From positions 124,197 through 188,196 of the forward strand of contig CAJTGF010000001.1 in assembly GCA_910575585.1 (NCBI GenBank): DNA of 64,000 nucleotides. The letters run 5' to 3'. Positions 45,258 to 54,091 of the stretch are shown in pieces; the first letter of the stretch is position 1; each line of letters begins with the position of its first letter. The stretch comes from Clostridiaceae bacterium. Lineage in GTDB: Bacteria; Bacillota; Clostridia; Lachnospirales; Lachnospiraceae. The notes beneath the pieces were generated by a model. It saw only the letters and a list, made by a program, of their open reading frames with translations, was not told where the DNA came from and did no database searches. A program made the position numbers and the translations under genes.

Positions 45258-45347
45258 ATGGGCAGGGGGAAAACCGTTTGGAGGAATCCCAACGGCGCGG
45301 CGTCTCTCCATAAATTATCAGAATATATATCCTTTTGTCTTGTATAA
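45258..45347 (+). CDS. Possible 29-residue peptide under the SOS-like promoter
   Basis: ATG at 45258 to TAA at 45347, starting MGRGKTVWRNPNGAASLHK. It is the first reading frame behind the strong promoter. AGGCGG (45244-45249) is a weak ribosome site. The start is basic and the rest moderately polar, with no known motif. It could equally be untranslated leader of the debranching enzyme gene. Confidence 0.3.
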   Translation: MGRGKTVWRNPNGAASLHKLSEYISFCLV

Positions 45348-45368
45348 ATCGTTAATTTAGCATATAAT
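45340..45368 (+). promoter_or_regulatory. Promoter of the debranching enzyme gene
   Basis: TTGTAT (45340-45345), 17-bp spacer, TATAAT (45363-45368), close to the start codon at 45403. Confidence 0.6.
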
Positions 45369-45402
45369 GAAAACCATAAGTTTTTGTAAGGAGGCGTATA
45401 AT

Positions 45403-47583
45403 ATGTATGAAAAAGCAGGGGCAGAGACAATAACTGCAGTAACAGACAGAAAGGATTTGAAGGAGGAGACCGGAGGGGGCGCGGTGGAAAAGATAAGCCT
45501 TCCCCGCACCATCCATCTGGTCCCTATGGATCATATCGACGGCTTTGATGTGCGGCCCGGATTTTACGAGGTCAACGGCGCCACGGCTATTCCGGGGGGA
45601 GTGAATTTTACGGTGTACTCCCATAACGCCACATCCATAGAACTGCTGTTGTTCCACCGCCAGGAGAAGGAGCCTTTTGCGGTCCTGCCGTTTCCCCACC
45701 ACTACCGCATCGGCAACGTGTATTCCATGATCGTGTTTAAACTGAATATCGAGGAGTTTGAGTACGCATACCGGGTGGACGGCCCCTATGACCCTAAGAA
45801 AGGGCTGATCTTTGACAAGACCAAGTATCTTCTGGATCCTTACGCTAAGGCGGTTACAGGTCAGAGCCAGTGGGGGGATCTGTCGGCTCTTGACCATCAG
45901 TATAAGGCCAGGGTGGTGAAGGACGATTTCGACTGGGGCACCTCCAAGCAGCCGCTGCTGCCTATGGAGGATCTGATCATCTATGAACTCCATGTGCGGG
46001 GATTCACCAAGGACCCGTCGTCCGGGGTGCTGTATCCAGGCACCTTTGAAGGGCTTATGGAGAAGCTGCCCTACCTGCTGGAGCTGGGGGTCAACGTTGT
46101 GGAACTGATGCCTATTTTCGAGTTTGACGAGATGCAGGATTACCGGGTGGTGGACGGCAAGAAACTGTACAATTACTGGGGCTACAACACGGTCAGCTTT
46201 TTCGCCCCCAACACCAGCTACACAGCCAGCACAGAGTATAACCGGGAGGGCAATGAACTTAAGAACCTGATCCAGGTCTTCAATCAGCACGGGATTGAAG
46301 TCTACCTGGACGTAGTGTTTAACCACACGGCGGAGGGGGACAAAAACGGGCCGTTTTTCTCCTTTAAAGGTTTTGACAATAATATCTACTATCTGCTGAC
46401 CCCGGAGGGGGATTACTACAATTTCAGCGGATGCGGCAACTCTTTAAACTGCAACCATCCCATCGTGCATCAGATGATCCTTAACTGCCTGCGGTACTGG
46501 GTCACCACTTACCGGATCAACGGTTTCCGTTTTGACCTTGCCTCCATCATGGGCCGCAATGAGGACGGGACGCCTATGAACAAGCCGCCCCTTCTCCAGT
46601 CCCTGGCCTTTGACCCTATCCTTGGGGATGTGAAGCTGATCGCGGAAGCCTGGGACGCAGTGGGGCTTTACCAGGTAGGCACGTTCCCGTCCTGGAACCG
46701 GTGGGCGGAGTGGAACGGCAGATACCGGGATGATATGCGCCGCTACTTAAAAGGCGACGGAGGCATGGCTCAGGCCGCGGCTCTGCGCATAGCCGGTTCC
46801 AGGGACATCTATGAAGTCAGCGCCAGACAGAACGCTTCCGTCAACTTTATCACTTGCCATGACGGCTTTACGCTATACGATCTCTACTCCTACAACGAAA
46901 AGCACAACGAAAAGAACGGGTGGAACAACACGGACGGGGCCGGGGATAACTGCAGCTGGAACTGCGGCGCGGAGGGCGAGACGGAGGACGCCGGGGTTAA
47001 CCGCCTAAGGCGGCGGATGATGAGGAACGCCTTCTGCCTTCTGATGTGCAGCAGAGGGATCCCCATGTTCCTGGCGGGAGATGAGTTCTGCAACACCCAG
47101 TTCGGCAACAACAACGCCTACTGCCAGGATAACATCACCTCCTGGCTGGACTGGAATATGCTGGAGAAAAACAGGGACATGTTCCGCTTTTTCCAATATA
47201 TGATCCGATTCCGCAAGGAGCACAGGATCTTAAGGAAGAATATCAGCAACGGCGCCTGCGGGTTCCCGGATATCAGCTTTCACGGGGAGAAGCCGTGGCG
47301 CGGCCAGTTTGCTGACCATGAGCGGTATGTGGGAGTGATGTTTGCCGGACAGGAGGAAGGCAGGGAGCCGGAGATCGTGTATGTGGCTTCCAACAGTTAC
47401 TGGGAGGAGGTTACCGTACTCTTGCCGGAACTGCCGGGGAATATACAGTGGGAACTGACGGCAGATACATGGGAGGGAAGAGTGGAAGGCATCGGCAGCG
47501 TGCTTTCGGGCAATACCTTTGCCATCCATCCAAGGAGCGTTATGGTGTGGATTGGCGTAAAGGCTTCCCGGCCGGTCTGTTAA
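45403..47583 (+). CDS. Glycogen debranching enzyme / isoamylase-type GH13 protein
   Basis: 726 residues from the ATG at 45403, preferred because AAGGAGG lies 8 bp upstream. N-terminal CBM48-like domain (GGVNFTVYSHNATSIELLLF), then a GH13 barrel: VVFNHTAEG, the nucleophile Asp in FRFDLASIMG, the acid Glu in LIAEAWDA, and the transition-state Asp in ITCHDGF. This is the GlgX/TreX type that cuts alpha-1,6 branches of glycogen or limit dextrins; it is cytoplasmic (no signal). No other glg genes are next to it. Confidence 0.92.
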   Translation: MYEKAGAETITAVTDRKDLKEETGGGAVEKISLPRTIHLVPMDHIDGFDVRPGFYEVNGATAIPGGVNFTVYSHNATSIELLLFHRQEKEPFAVLPFPHHYRIGNVYSMIVFKLNIEEFEYAYRVDGPYDPKKGLIFDKTKYLLDPYAKAVTGQSQWGDLSALDHQYKARVVKDDFDWGTSKQPLLPMEDLIIYELHVRGFTKDPSSGVLYPGTFEGLMEKLPYLLELGVNVVELMPIFEFDEMQDYRVVDGKKLYNYWGYNTVSFFAPNTSYTASTEYNREGNELKNLIQVFNQHGIEVYLDVVFNHTAEGDKNGPFFSFKGFDNNIYYLLTPEGDYYNFSGCGNSLNCNHPIVHQMILNCLRYWVTTYRINGFRFDLASIMGRNEDGTPMNKPPLLQSLAFDPILGDVKLIAEAWDAVGLYQVGTFPSWNRWAEWNGRYRDDMRRYLKGDGGMAQAAALRIAGSRDIYEVSARQNASVNFITCHDGFTLYDLYSYNEKHNEKNGWNNTDGAGDNCSWNCGAEGETEDAGVNRLRRRMMRNAFCLLMCSRGIPMFLAGDEFCNTQFGNNNAYCQDNITSWLDWNMLEKNRDMFRFFQYMIRFRKEHRILRKNISNGACGFPDISFHGEKPWRGQFADHERYVGVMFAGQEEGREPEIVYVASNSYWEEVTVLLPELPGNIQWELTADTWEGRVEGIGSVLSGNTFAIHPRSVMVWIGVKASRPVC

Positions 47584-47725
47584 GGCCGCAGCCATGGAGA
47601 AGGCGTGGATAGCGGGCTCTGTACCTTGAAAGTCCCGCCGCCCAATAGGCGGCATCAATAATTCGATCCGGTCCGGGGACAGACAGATCCCCGGAAGCTT
47701 GGCAGGCTGGAAGGAGGATGACTCT

Positions 47726-48937
47726 ATGAGGAGAGCATGGTGTCTTCTTGGGGCTTTATGGATGTTTTTTGCAGGATCTTCGGCAGGGGGCGGTAAAGAG
47801 GCAGGAGACAGGTATGAAGGCCATTCCTGGGACAGCGCCCGTCTGCCTTTTGTAAGCGGCGCTTCCTACTATGGATACCAGTGGGGATTGAAAAACAGAG
47901 GGGACTTTTCCGGATGGCCAAAAGCCGCTTGGACCGGGGATCCGGTCCAGAGCCAATCCTCTGATCTGTCCGGGGTATGCCAGCCGGTGCAGAGCGCTGC
48001 GGGAGCGGATATTGGGGCCGAGGCGGCCTGGGATTTTTATGAGCGGACGCCGGACAGGCGGCCGGTGATCGTGGCAGTCATTGATACGGGGGTGGATCTG
48101 GATCACCCGGAGCTTGCGGGGGCCGCATGGTTTAATGAGGATGAGATACCGGGGGACGGCATTGACAACGATAACAACGGTTATATCGACGATATCAACG
48201 GATGGAATTTCTGCGGAGACAATAACTGCGTGGCTCCGGGTCCGGGAGAGGAACACGGCACCCACGGCAGCGGAACCATTGCGGCGGCCTGGGACGGGCA
48301 GGGGACGAAAGGGATCGGGGACAGCGGGTATGTAAAGCTGATGGTCTTAAAAGTTCTGGATGCCGGCAGCGGAAAAGGCGTGTCCTCCGGCGTGCGAAAA
48401 GCCATTGCGTATGCCCAGGACAACGGAGCCGTCATCTGCAATCTGAGCATGGGGACAGTCACCAGGGATGAAAAGCTGGAGGCGCTTATAGCCGATTCTC
48501 CCATGCTGTTTGTGGTCTCCGCAGGAAACGGGGATGGAGCGGGCCAGGGATACAGCATAGACGACAGCCCGATCTATCCGGCCGCCTTCCCTTCCGACAA
48601 TATTATCACGGTGGGAAGCCTGCTGTTTGACGGCTCCATGGATGCCAGCTCCAATTACGGCGGCGTCAGCGTGGATCTGGCGGCTCCGGGGATCGCTGTT
48701 CTGGGGCCTGTCCCCGGCAAGGGTTACGCCTACATGTCGGGAACCTCCATGGCAGCCCCTATGGTCACGGGAACGGCGGCCCTTGTTTACAGCTGCCGTA
48801 CGGACCTGGATCTTATGGGCGTAAAGAAGGCCATCCTGGACTCTGCCAGGCCGGTACATGGCATGGAGGGAAAGACGGTTACAGGAGGGGTATTGGACGC
48901 TTACGGAGCCATCACCTATGGACTTGAGAGCCGGTGA
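47726..48937 (+). CDS. Subtilisin-like serine protease (S8 family)
   Basis: 403 residues from the ATG at 47726 with AAGGAGG 8 bp upstream. Short hydrophobic N terminus (CLLGALWMFFAGSSA) that looks like a signal peptide. Complete catalytic set: D120 in AVIDTGVDLDHPE, H177 in HGTHGSG, N268 in SAGNGDG, S341 in MSGTSMAAP. DNDNNGYIDD (148-157) looks like a calcium-binding loop. Probably secreted. The pro-region between the signal and residue ~100 has no inhibitor motif I can recognise. Confidence 0.92.
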   Translation: MRRAWCLLGALWMFFAGSSAGGGKEAGDRYEGHSWDSARLPFVSGASYYGYQWGLKNRGDFSGWPKAAWTGDPVQSQSSDLSGVCQPVQSAAGADIGAEAAWDFYERTPDRRPVIVAVIDTGVDLDHPELAGAAWFNEDEIPGDGIDNDNNGYIDDINGWNFCGDNNCVAPGPGEEHGTHGSGTIAAAWDGQGTKGIGDSGYVKLMVLKVLDAGSGKGVSSGVRKAIAYAQDNGAVICNLSMGTVTRDEKLEALIADSPMLFVVSAGNGDGAGQGYSIDDSPIYPAAFPSDNIITVGSLLFDGSMDASSNYGGVSVDLAAPGIAVLGPVPGKGYAYMSGTSMAAPMVTGTAALVYSCRTDLDLMGVKKAILDSARPVHGMEGKTVTGGVLDAYGAITYGLESR

Positions 48938-48997
48938 GCCTGCAGCCGGGAGGTGATGGATCGCCATCGGGGATGCGCGGCCTGCTTTTTTCGATGG

Positions 48998-49049
48998 AAA
49001 GCTCTGATATTTCATGTTTTTGGGAGCAAATGAAATATCAGGGCTTTTT
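48998..49049 (+). terminator. Rho-independent terminator after the protease gene
   Basis: 18-bp stem AAAGCTCTGATATTTCAT / ATGAAATATCAGGGCTTT with one mismatch, then TTTTT. Confidence 0.85.
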
Positions 49050-49132
49050 AATATAGGCAAATCATGGTAGAATGGATGTCAAAAGAAGGAGCAGGGTTTT
49101 TCAGCCGGCGAAAAACAAAGGAGGATACGCAG

Positions 49133-49513
49133 ATGGGTTCCGATACCTCAAAAGGATTTACATGTGATCAGGTTTGGGAGATGATAAGGCAGCATCAGCA
49201 GGAGGAGATCCTGACAGCCAAGGGGCTGCCGTTTACCTACACGATGAAGGGCGGGGAACTGTTTATCAGCCGCAGGACCAAGTCCATAACCAGAAGCACC
49301 TTTGAGGCGGCATGGAACAGGGTTTTGGAGCGGCCAAGGGAGATGACAGGGCCTAAGAAGCTGAATGTGTTTGGGGCGCCGTATCTGTGGGCGATCTTTA
49401 AGCGGCTGGAGCTGGTGCCTTTTGGAGCGAAAAATTGTCCTTTGGGCGGGCAGGAAGAATGGGAAACGGCAGAGGGATCTGTGGAACAGAAAAAGGAGTC
49501 AGAGGATCGATGA
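49133..49513 (+). CDS. Conserved hypothetical protein encoded before topB
   Basis: 126 residues from the ATG at 49133, with AAAGGAGG 7 bp upstream. Composition is globular, with GLPFTYTMKGGELFISRRTKSI followed by an aromatic/basic segment (NVFGAPYLWAIFKRL) and a Glu-rich tail. No named family recognised. It overlaps topB by ATGA, so the two are cotranslated and may work together on DNA. The reading SITRSTFEAAWNRVLE suggests a short helical DNA- or nucleotide-binding fold, but this is a guess. Confidence 0.7.
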   Translation: MGSDTSKGFTCDQVWEMIRQHQQEEILTAKGLPFTYTMKGGELFISRRTKSITRSTFEAAWNRVLERPREMTGPKKLNVFGAPYLWAIFKRLELVPFGAKNCPLGGQEEWETAEGSVEQKKESEDR

Positions 49514-51750
49514 AATCACTGGTGATTGCGGAGAAACCGTCGGTTGCCCGGGATATTGCCCGGGTTCTTAAATGTAAGAAACAGGGGAACGGCTTCATAG
49601 AGGGGGACCGGTATGTGGTCACCTGGGGTCTGGGCCATCTGGTGACCCTTGCGGACCCGGAGGACTATGACAGGAAGTACAAGGAGTGGAAGATGGAGCA
49701 TCTGCCCATGATGCCGGACCATTTCCGTCTGGAGGTCATTAAGCAGACATCTAAGCAGTATCAGGCCGTAAAGGCCCAGATCCACAGAAAGGATGTGGAT
49801 CAGATCATCATCGCCACGGACGCGGGACGGGAGGGCGAGCTGGTGGCAAGGCTGATCTTAAAGAAGGCAAACAGCCAAAAGCCGGTAAAGAGGCTGTGGA
49901 TCTCGTCGGTGACAGACAAGGCCATATGGGAGGGATTTGGCAGGTTAAAGGACGGGAAGGAGTACGAGCCGCTGTATGACGCGGCCATGTGCCGGGCGGA
50001 GGCGGACTGGCTGGTGGGCATCAACGCCACAAGGGCTTTGACCTGCAAGTATAATGCCCAGCTTTCCTTAGGAAGGGTCCAGACGCCTACATTGGCCATG
50101 ATCGCAAAACGGGAGGAACAGATCAAAAATTTCGTGCCAAAGCCTTACTATGGGATCCAGGCAAAGGCTTTGGGGATGACGTTGGCGTGGCAGGATAAAA
50201 AGTCCAAAAGCTTTTCCACCTTTGACAGAGCCAGGGCAGAGGAGATCCTGTCAAAGGTCAAGGGGAAGGACGGGCAGGTGACCCAGGTGAAAAGGATCCC
50301 GAAAAAGACCGTGGCGCCCCTTTTATATGATTTGACAGAGCTGCAGAGAGACGCAAACAAGCGGTTTGACTATTCGGCCAAGGAGACGTTAAACATTATG
50401 CAGCGGCTTTATGAGAATCATAAGGTGCTGACCTATCCCAGAACGGATTCCAGGTATCTGACTTCGGATATCGTCCCCACCTTGAAGGAGCGGCTGAAAG
50501 CCTGTTCCACAGGGCCGTACCGGGTTCTTGGCGGGCAGCTGGCGCATCGGCCTCTGCCCCAGGCTCCGGCTTTTGTGGATGACAAAAAGGTGGGGGATCA
50601 CCACGCCATTATCCCCACGGAGCAGTTTGTGCAGCTGGACCATATGACGGTGGATGAGCGGAGGATTTATGATCTGGTGGTACGGCGGTTTCTGGCGGTG
50701 TTGTATCCGCCCTATGAGTATGAGCAGACCAGCCTGACCATTACCGTGGGTCAGGAGACGTTTACGGCCAGTGGAAACGTGACAAAGAATATGGGATGGA
50801 AAGCGGTCTACGAGGGGGAAGGGGCCGGAGATTTTGATGACGATGGGCCGGAGAACCAGAACAACGGACCTAAGGAGGCCGGAGGCATGGGAAACGCCGG
50901 CCAGAGCCTGCCTAAGGTCCATGAGGGGGACGCGGTCAAGGGCCTTTTATTTTCTATGACCGAGGGAAAGACAAAGCCGCCGTCCCATTTTACAGAGAGC
51001 GCCCTGTTATCGGCCATGGAGAATCCGGCGGCGTACATGGAATCGGGAAATAAGGCCATGGCAAAGACCCTGGAGCAGACCGGAGGGCTTGGGACCGTGG
51101 CTACAAGGGCGGATATTATTGAGAAGCTGTTCTCCTCATTTTTGCTGGAAAAAAGGGGAAAGGAGATTTTCCTTACATCCAAGGCCAGACAGCTCCTTGC
51201 GCTGGCGCCGGAGGATCTCAAGAAGCCGGAGATGACGGCGGACTGGGAGATGAAGCTGTCAAGGATCGCCGGAGGAAGTTTGAAGAGGGATGTGTTCATG
51301 GGGGAGATCCGAAGATATTCCCGGGATTTGATCGAAGAGATAAAGAGCGGGCAGGGCAGTTTTCACCATGACAATCTGACCAGCCGCAAGTGTCCCCGGT
51401 GCGGCAGGCGTTTGCTGCTTGTAAAGGGCAAGAACAGCGAGATGCTGGTGTGTCAGGACCGGGAGTGCGGATACCGGGAGACGATTTCCAGAACATCCAA
51501 TGCCCGGTGTCCCAACTGCCACAAGAAGATGGAGCTGCGGGGCAAGGGGGACGGGCAGATCTTTGTGTGCAGATGCGGGTACAAGGAGAAGCTTAATTCT
51601 TTTGTGGAGCGGAGAAAGAAGGAAGGGGCCGGGGTCACCAAAAGGGATGTGAACCGGTATCTGGAACAGCAGAAAAAGGAGGCAAAGGAGCCTCTTAACA
51701 ATGCTTTTGCCAAGGCGCTGGCGGGGCTGAAGCTGGAGGATGGGGAGTAA
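49510..51750 (+). CDS. topB: DNA topoisomerase III
   Basis: 746 residues from the ATG at 49510. TOPRIM domain at the start (LVIAEKPSVARDIARVL, ATDAGREGELVARLI), type IA core with active-site Y309 in LTYPRTDSRYL and LSLGRVQTPTLAMI, and C-terminal zinc-ribbon elements (CPRCGRRLLLV, CQDRECGYRE, CPNCHKKM, CRCGYKE). Decatenates DNA and resolves recombination intermediates. An acidic, Gly-rich loop near 455-480 (DDDGPENQNNGPKEAGG) is longer than in many homologues. Confidence 0.96.
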   Translation: MKSLVIAEKPSVARDIARVLKCKKQGNGFIEGDRYVVTWGLGHLVTLADPEDYDRKYKEWKMEHLPMMPDHFRLEVIKQTSKQYQAVKAQIHRKDVDQIIIATDAGREGELVARLILKKANSQKPVKRLWISSVTDKAIWEGFGRLKDGKEYEPLYDAAMCRAEADWLVGINATRALTCKYNAQLSLGRVQTPTLAMIAKREEQIKNFVPKPYYGIQAKALGMTLAWQDKKSKSFSTFDRARAEEILSKVKGKDGQVTQVKRIPKKTVAPLLYDLTELQRDANKRFDYSAKETLNIMQRLYENHKVLTYPRTDSRYLTSDIVPTLKERLKACSTGPYRVLGGQLAHRPLPQAPAFVDDKKVGDHHAIIPTEQFVQLDHMTVDERRIYDLVVRRFLAVLYPPYEYEQTSLTITVGQETFTASGNVTKNMGWKAVYEGEGAGDFDDDGPENQNNGPKEAGGMGNAGQSLPKVHEGDAVKGLLFSMTEGKTKPPSHFTESALLSAMENPAAYMESGNKAMAKTLEQTGGLGTVATRADIIEKLFSSFLLEKRGKEIFLTSKARQLLALAPEDLKKPEMTADWEMKLSRIAGGSLKRDVFMGEIRRYSRDLIEEIKSGQGSFHHDNLTSRKCPRCGRRLLLVKGKNSEMLVCQDRECGYRETISRTSNARCPNCHKKMELRGKGDGQIFVCRCGYKEKLNSFVERRKKEGAGVTKRDVNRYLEQQKKEAKEPLNNAFAKALAGLKLEDGE

Positions 51751-51791
51751 GGGCAATGGACATTTGAACACAGAAGCAGAGGTGGAGGACT

Positions 51792-52280
51792 ATGGAGAGA
51801 AGGGACAAGATCAATTACTATCTGGATCTGGCGGATGTGGTGGCAAAGAGGGGGACTTGCCTGCGCAGACTTTACGGCGCGGTGATCGTGAAGAATGACG
51901 AGGTGATATCCACAGGTTATGTGGGGGCTCCCAGAGGGAGAAAGAACTGCTCGGATCTGGGGGTGTGCGTCCGTCAGAAGATGAATATCCCCAGGGGGGA
52001 GCGGTATGAACTGTGCCGCAGCGTCCACGCGGAGGCCAACGCCATCATCAGCGCGGAGCGGGAGCGGATGATCGGAAGCGCTTTGTACCTGGCGGGAAGG
52101 GAAGTGGGGACAGGGGAGTATATCGCCAATTCCTGCAGCTGTTCCATGTGCAAGCGGATGATCATCAATGCGGGGATCGAGACGGTGTATATTCGGGATG
52201 ACGCCCAGAATTACCGGGTGGTCAGGGTGGCGCAGTGGATTGAGGAGGATGAGTCTCTGGATGGGGAGTTTGGATATTGA
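51792..52280 (+). CDS. Deoxycytidylate (dCMP) deaminase family protein
   Basis: 162 residues. Zinc site Cys/His/Glu in VHAEANAI, with the paired cysteines SCSCSMCKR in place of the usual PCxxC. LRRLYGAVIVKNDEVISTGYVGAPRG is typical for ComEB/dCMP deaminases, which make dUMP for dTMP synthesis. GGTGGAGG precedes the ATG. It follows topB after 41 bp. Confidence 0.9.
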   Translation: MERRDKINYYLDLADVVAKRGTCLRRLYGAVIVKNDEVISTGYVGAPRGRKNCSDLGVCVRQKMNIPRGERYELCRSVHAEANAIISAERERMIGSALYLAGREVGTGEYIANSCSCSMCKRMIINAGIETVYIRDDAQNYRVVRVAQWIEEDESLDGEFGY

Positions 52281-52307
52281 CGCCTTTGGGCTGACAGGAG
52301 GATCGCG

Positions 52308-52637
52308 ATGAATGTTGAAGGGATCATAGGTTTTGTTATTTGGACGGCAGTGGGGCTTTTGTTTGTGGGAAACGGGCTGCGCTGTGTGAAAGCCAAGAAA
52401 GCCACAGGGTTCTGGGCCAATGCAAGGACTGTTCCTATAGGGGATGTTAAGGCGTATAACAGGGCCATGGGAAAATTGTGGTGCGTATACGGCGCCGTGC
52501 TGATAGTCCTTGGGATCCCTCTGCTTTTGGGGAACGGGTTGTGGATCTTGCTGTCCTGCATTGGAGTGATGGTGGAGGCAGTTGGGAGCATGGCAGTGTA
52601 TACGCTGTATATCGAGAAAAAGTACAGAAAAAAATAA
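52308..52637 (+). CDS. Small membrane protein, DUF3784-like
   Basis: 109 residues, three hydrophobic helices (IIGFVIWTAVGLLFVGNGL, LWCVYGAVLIVLGIPLLL, ILLSCIGVMVEAVGSMAVYT) and a basic C terminus (EKKYRKK). The ATGFWANARTVPIGDVKAYN loop and helix pattern fit DUF3784. Function unknown. AGGAGG lies just upstream. It may be cotranscribed with the deaminase gene (27-bp gap). Confidence 0.75.
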   Translation: MNVEGIIGFVIWTAVGLLFVGNGLRCVKAKKATGFWANARTVPIGDVKAYNRAMGKLWCVYGAVLIVLGIPLLLGNGLWILLSCIGVMVEAVGSMAVYTLYIEKKYRKK

Positions 52638-52719
52638 ACATATTTTTACTGAAATAATTTTGGCGATCCAGGGTACGCTATGGTTGTAGATCAAATATAG
52701 GTTCAGGAGGAAAACGATC

Positions 52720-53034
52720 ATGACAAAACTGGATTGTAATGTAACAAACTGTCTCCATAATTGTGATAATCACTGCTGCAAACAGGCGATCATTGTGGAC
52801 GGCACCAAGGCGAAGGACTGCTGCGATACTTGCTGCGGAAGCTTTGACGAGAACAGGGACGGAGCGTTCCACAACTTGTTTAAGACGCCTGAGAGCCGTC
52901 TGGAGGTTGACTGTGAGGCCGTGAACTGTGTGTATAATAAGAACCGCCACTGTGAGGCGGAACACATCGGGATTGCCGGGGACGGGGCGTCAGACGCCAG
53001 CCATACGGAATGCGCTACGTTTCAGATGAGGTAG
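52720..53034 (+). CDS. DUF1540 protein with two cysteine-rich repeats
   Basis: 104 residues. Two DUF1540 units: LDCNVTNCLHNCDNHCCKQ near the start and VDCEAVNCVYNKNRHCEAE after residue ~65, separated by CCDTCCGSF. The many Cys suggest metal binding; the function is unknown. Such proteins are small, abundant and common in Clostridia. AGGAGG precedes the ATG, and a shared terminator follows. Confidence 0.88.
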   Translation: MTKLDCNVTNCLHNCDNHCCKQAIIVDGTKAKDCCDTCCGSFDENRDGAFHNLFKTPESRLEVDCEAVNCVYNKNRHCEAEHIGIAGDGASDASHTECATFQMR

Positions 53035-53064
53035 CGGAGAGTTAGGAAGAAGAAATATGAAAAG

Positions 53065-53105
53065 AAGGCTGTTGTGGGATATCATGTTTCATAACAGCCT
53101 TTTTT
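53065..53105. terminator. Bidirectional terminator between the DUF1540 and LysR genes
   Basis: AAGGCTGTTGTG / CATAACAGCCTT stem (with G-T pairs), T-run to the right (TTTTTT) and AAAAGAA to the left, at the end of two convergent genes. Confidence 0.75.
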
Positions 53106-53108
53106 AGG

Positions 53109-53990
53109 TTATTGCCCGGCCAGTTCCAGTATTTTTTTGTAGATCCGCTGTACGCTTGCCGATCGTTTGTTTCCCTTTTTGGAAATAAGTTCCAGATTCC
53201 ATCCATAGCGCTTATCTATAATGGGGATGGAGCGAAATCCCTGGTAGTGTGTTTTTCCAAGGATCAAATAACTGCTGATCCCCACAAATTCCCGGTAAGG
53301 TTTTGCCCGGCAGGTATCCCTTATGGTAATGGTTGTGGCGATGATGTCCGGTTCAAAGCCCCAGGCGCGGCAGGCAGCATTTAACTGATGGTATGTGCGG
53401 TAATTGGAGTTTGTCGTGATCAGCTTTTCTCCCCTAAGATCATCAAACCCAAGAAACTCTCGAGTATAGAATGGGTGGGATTCGTGAACGAAAGCACACA
53501 GATACCCCTTGCGGAGTATGGCAGCGTCAAACTGCTCCCGGTTTACCGGTCCGGCTGTGATAGCCAGTTCGTATCGCTGCGCCGCCACCTCGCTTTCACA
53601 CATCAAGTCCATAGAATCCACGCTGGTGAGCCCTTCGATCACAAGAAGTTCCTGGATCTGTTCGATAAAGGATCTTCCCATGACCTGAAGGGTACCCATA
53701 GCGATCCCCAGGCCAATTTTGTGATGCCGGCCTGCTATTTGCGCCAAATCTTCGCGGAGGAGACTGGCCTCCTCCACGATGTTTTGGGCTCGGATCTGCA
53801 GGGCAGCGCCGCTTTCTGTCAATTCCAGACCCTGGCGGGTGCGGTAAAACAGCTGGCATCCCAGTTCTTGTTCCAGTTTTTTTATGGTTTTACTTACTCC
53901 CTGGGGAGAAATATAGCAGTTCTTGGCCGCCTGGGTAAAATTTTTTGTGTCACATACTATCAAATAGCAGGCTAATGCGGTGATATTCAA
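53109..53990 (-). CDS. LysR family transcriptional regulator
   Basis: 293 residues from a TTG start with AAAGGAGG 9 bp upstream. N-terminal winged helix (FTQAAKNCYISPQGVSKTIKKLEQELG) and a substrate-binding-like effector domain (~90-290). It lies downstream of the flavin reductase gene in the same direction (97-bp gap), so it could be cotranscribed with it and regulate it. The effector is unknown; an unsaturated acid that the reductase uses would be a reasonable candidate. Confidence 0.92.
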   Translation of the reverse strand: MNITALACYLIVCDTKNFTQAAKNCYISPQGVSKTIKKLEQELGCQLFYRTRQGLELTESGAALQIRAQNIVEEASLLREDLAQIAGRHHKIGLGIAMGTLQVMGRSFIEQIQELLVIEGLTSVDSMDLMCESEVAAQRYELAITAGPVNREQFDAAILRKGYLCAFVHESHPFYTREFLGFDDLRGEKLITTNSNYRTYHQLNAACRAWGFEPDIIATTITIRDTCRAKPYREFVGISSYLILGKTHYQGFRSIPIIDKRYGWNLELISKKGNKRSASVQRIYKKILELAGQ

Positions 53991-54071
53991 GGGACACCAC
54001 CTCCTTTGGCCTTATTATATCAGAAAAGCCGTTGTCTGTAAAACAATGGAGACGATGGCTGCCTTATTTTG

Positions 54072-54091
54072 CTAATGCATCGATGTATTAG
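54072..54091. promoter_or_regulatory. Palindrome overlapping the end of the flavin reductase gene
   Basis: CTAATGCATCGATGTATTAG, 18 of 20 positions symmetrical, covers the reductase stop codon and sits upstream of lysR. It could be a LysR site or weak terminator. There is no T-run. Confidence 0.35.

Noticed and set aside
51453-52721. 422-residue minus-strand frame opposite topB and the deaminase gene
   Set aside because: Antisense to clear genes, Pro/His-rich, no domain recognised.
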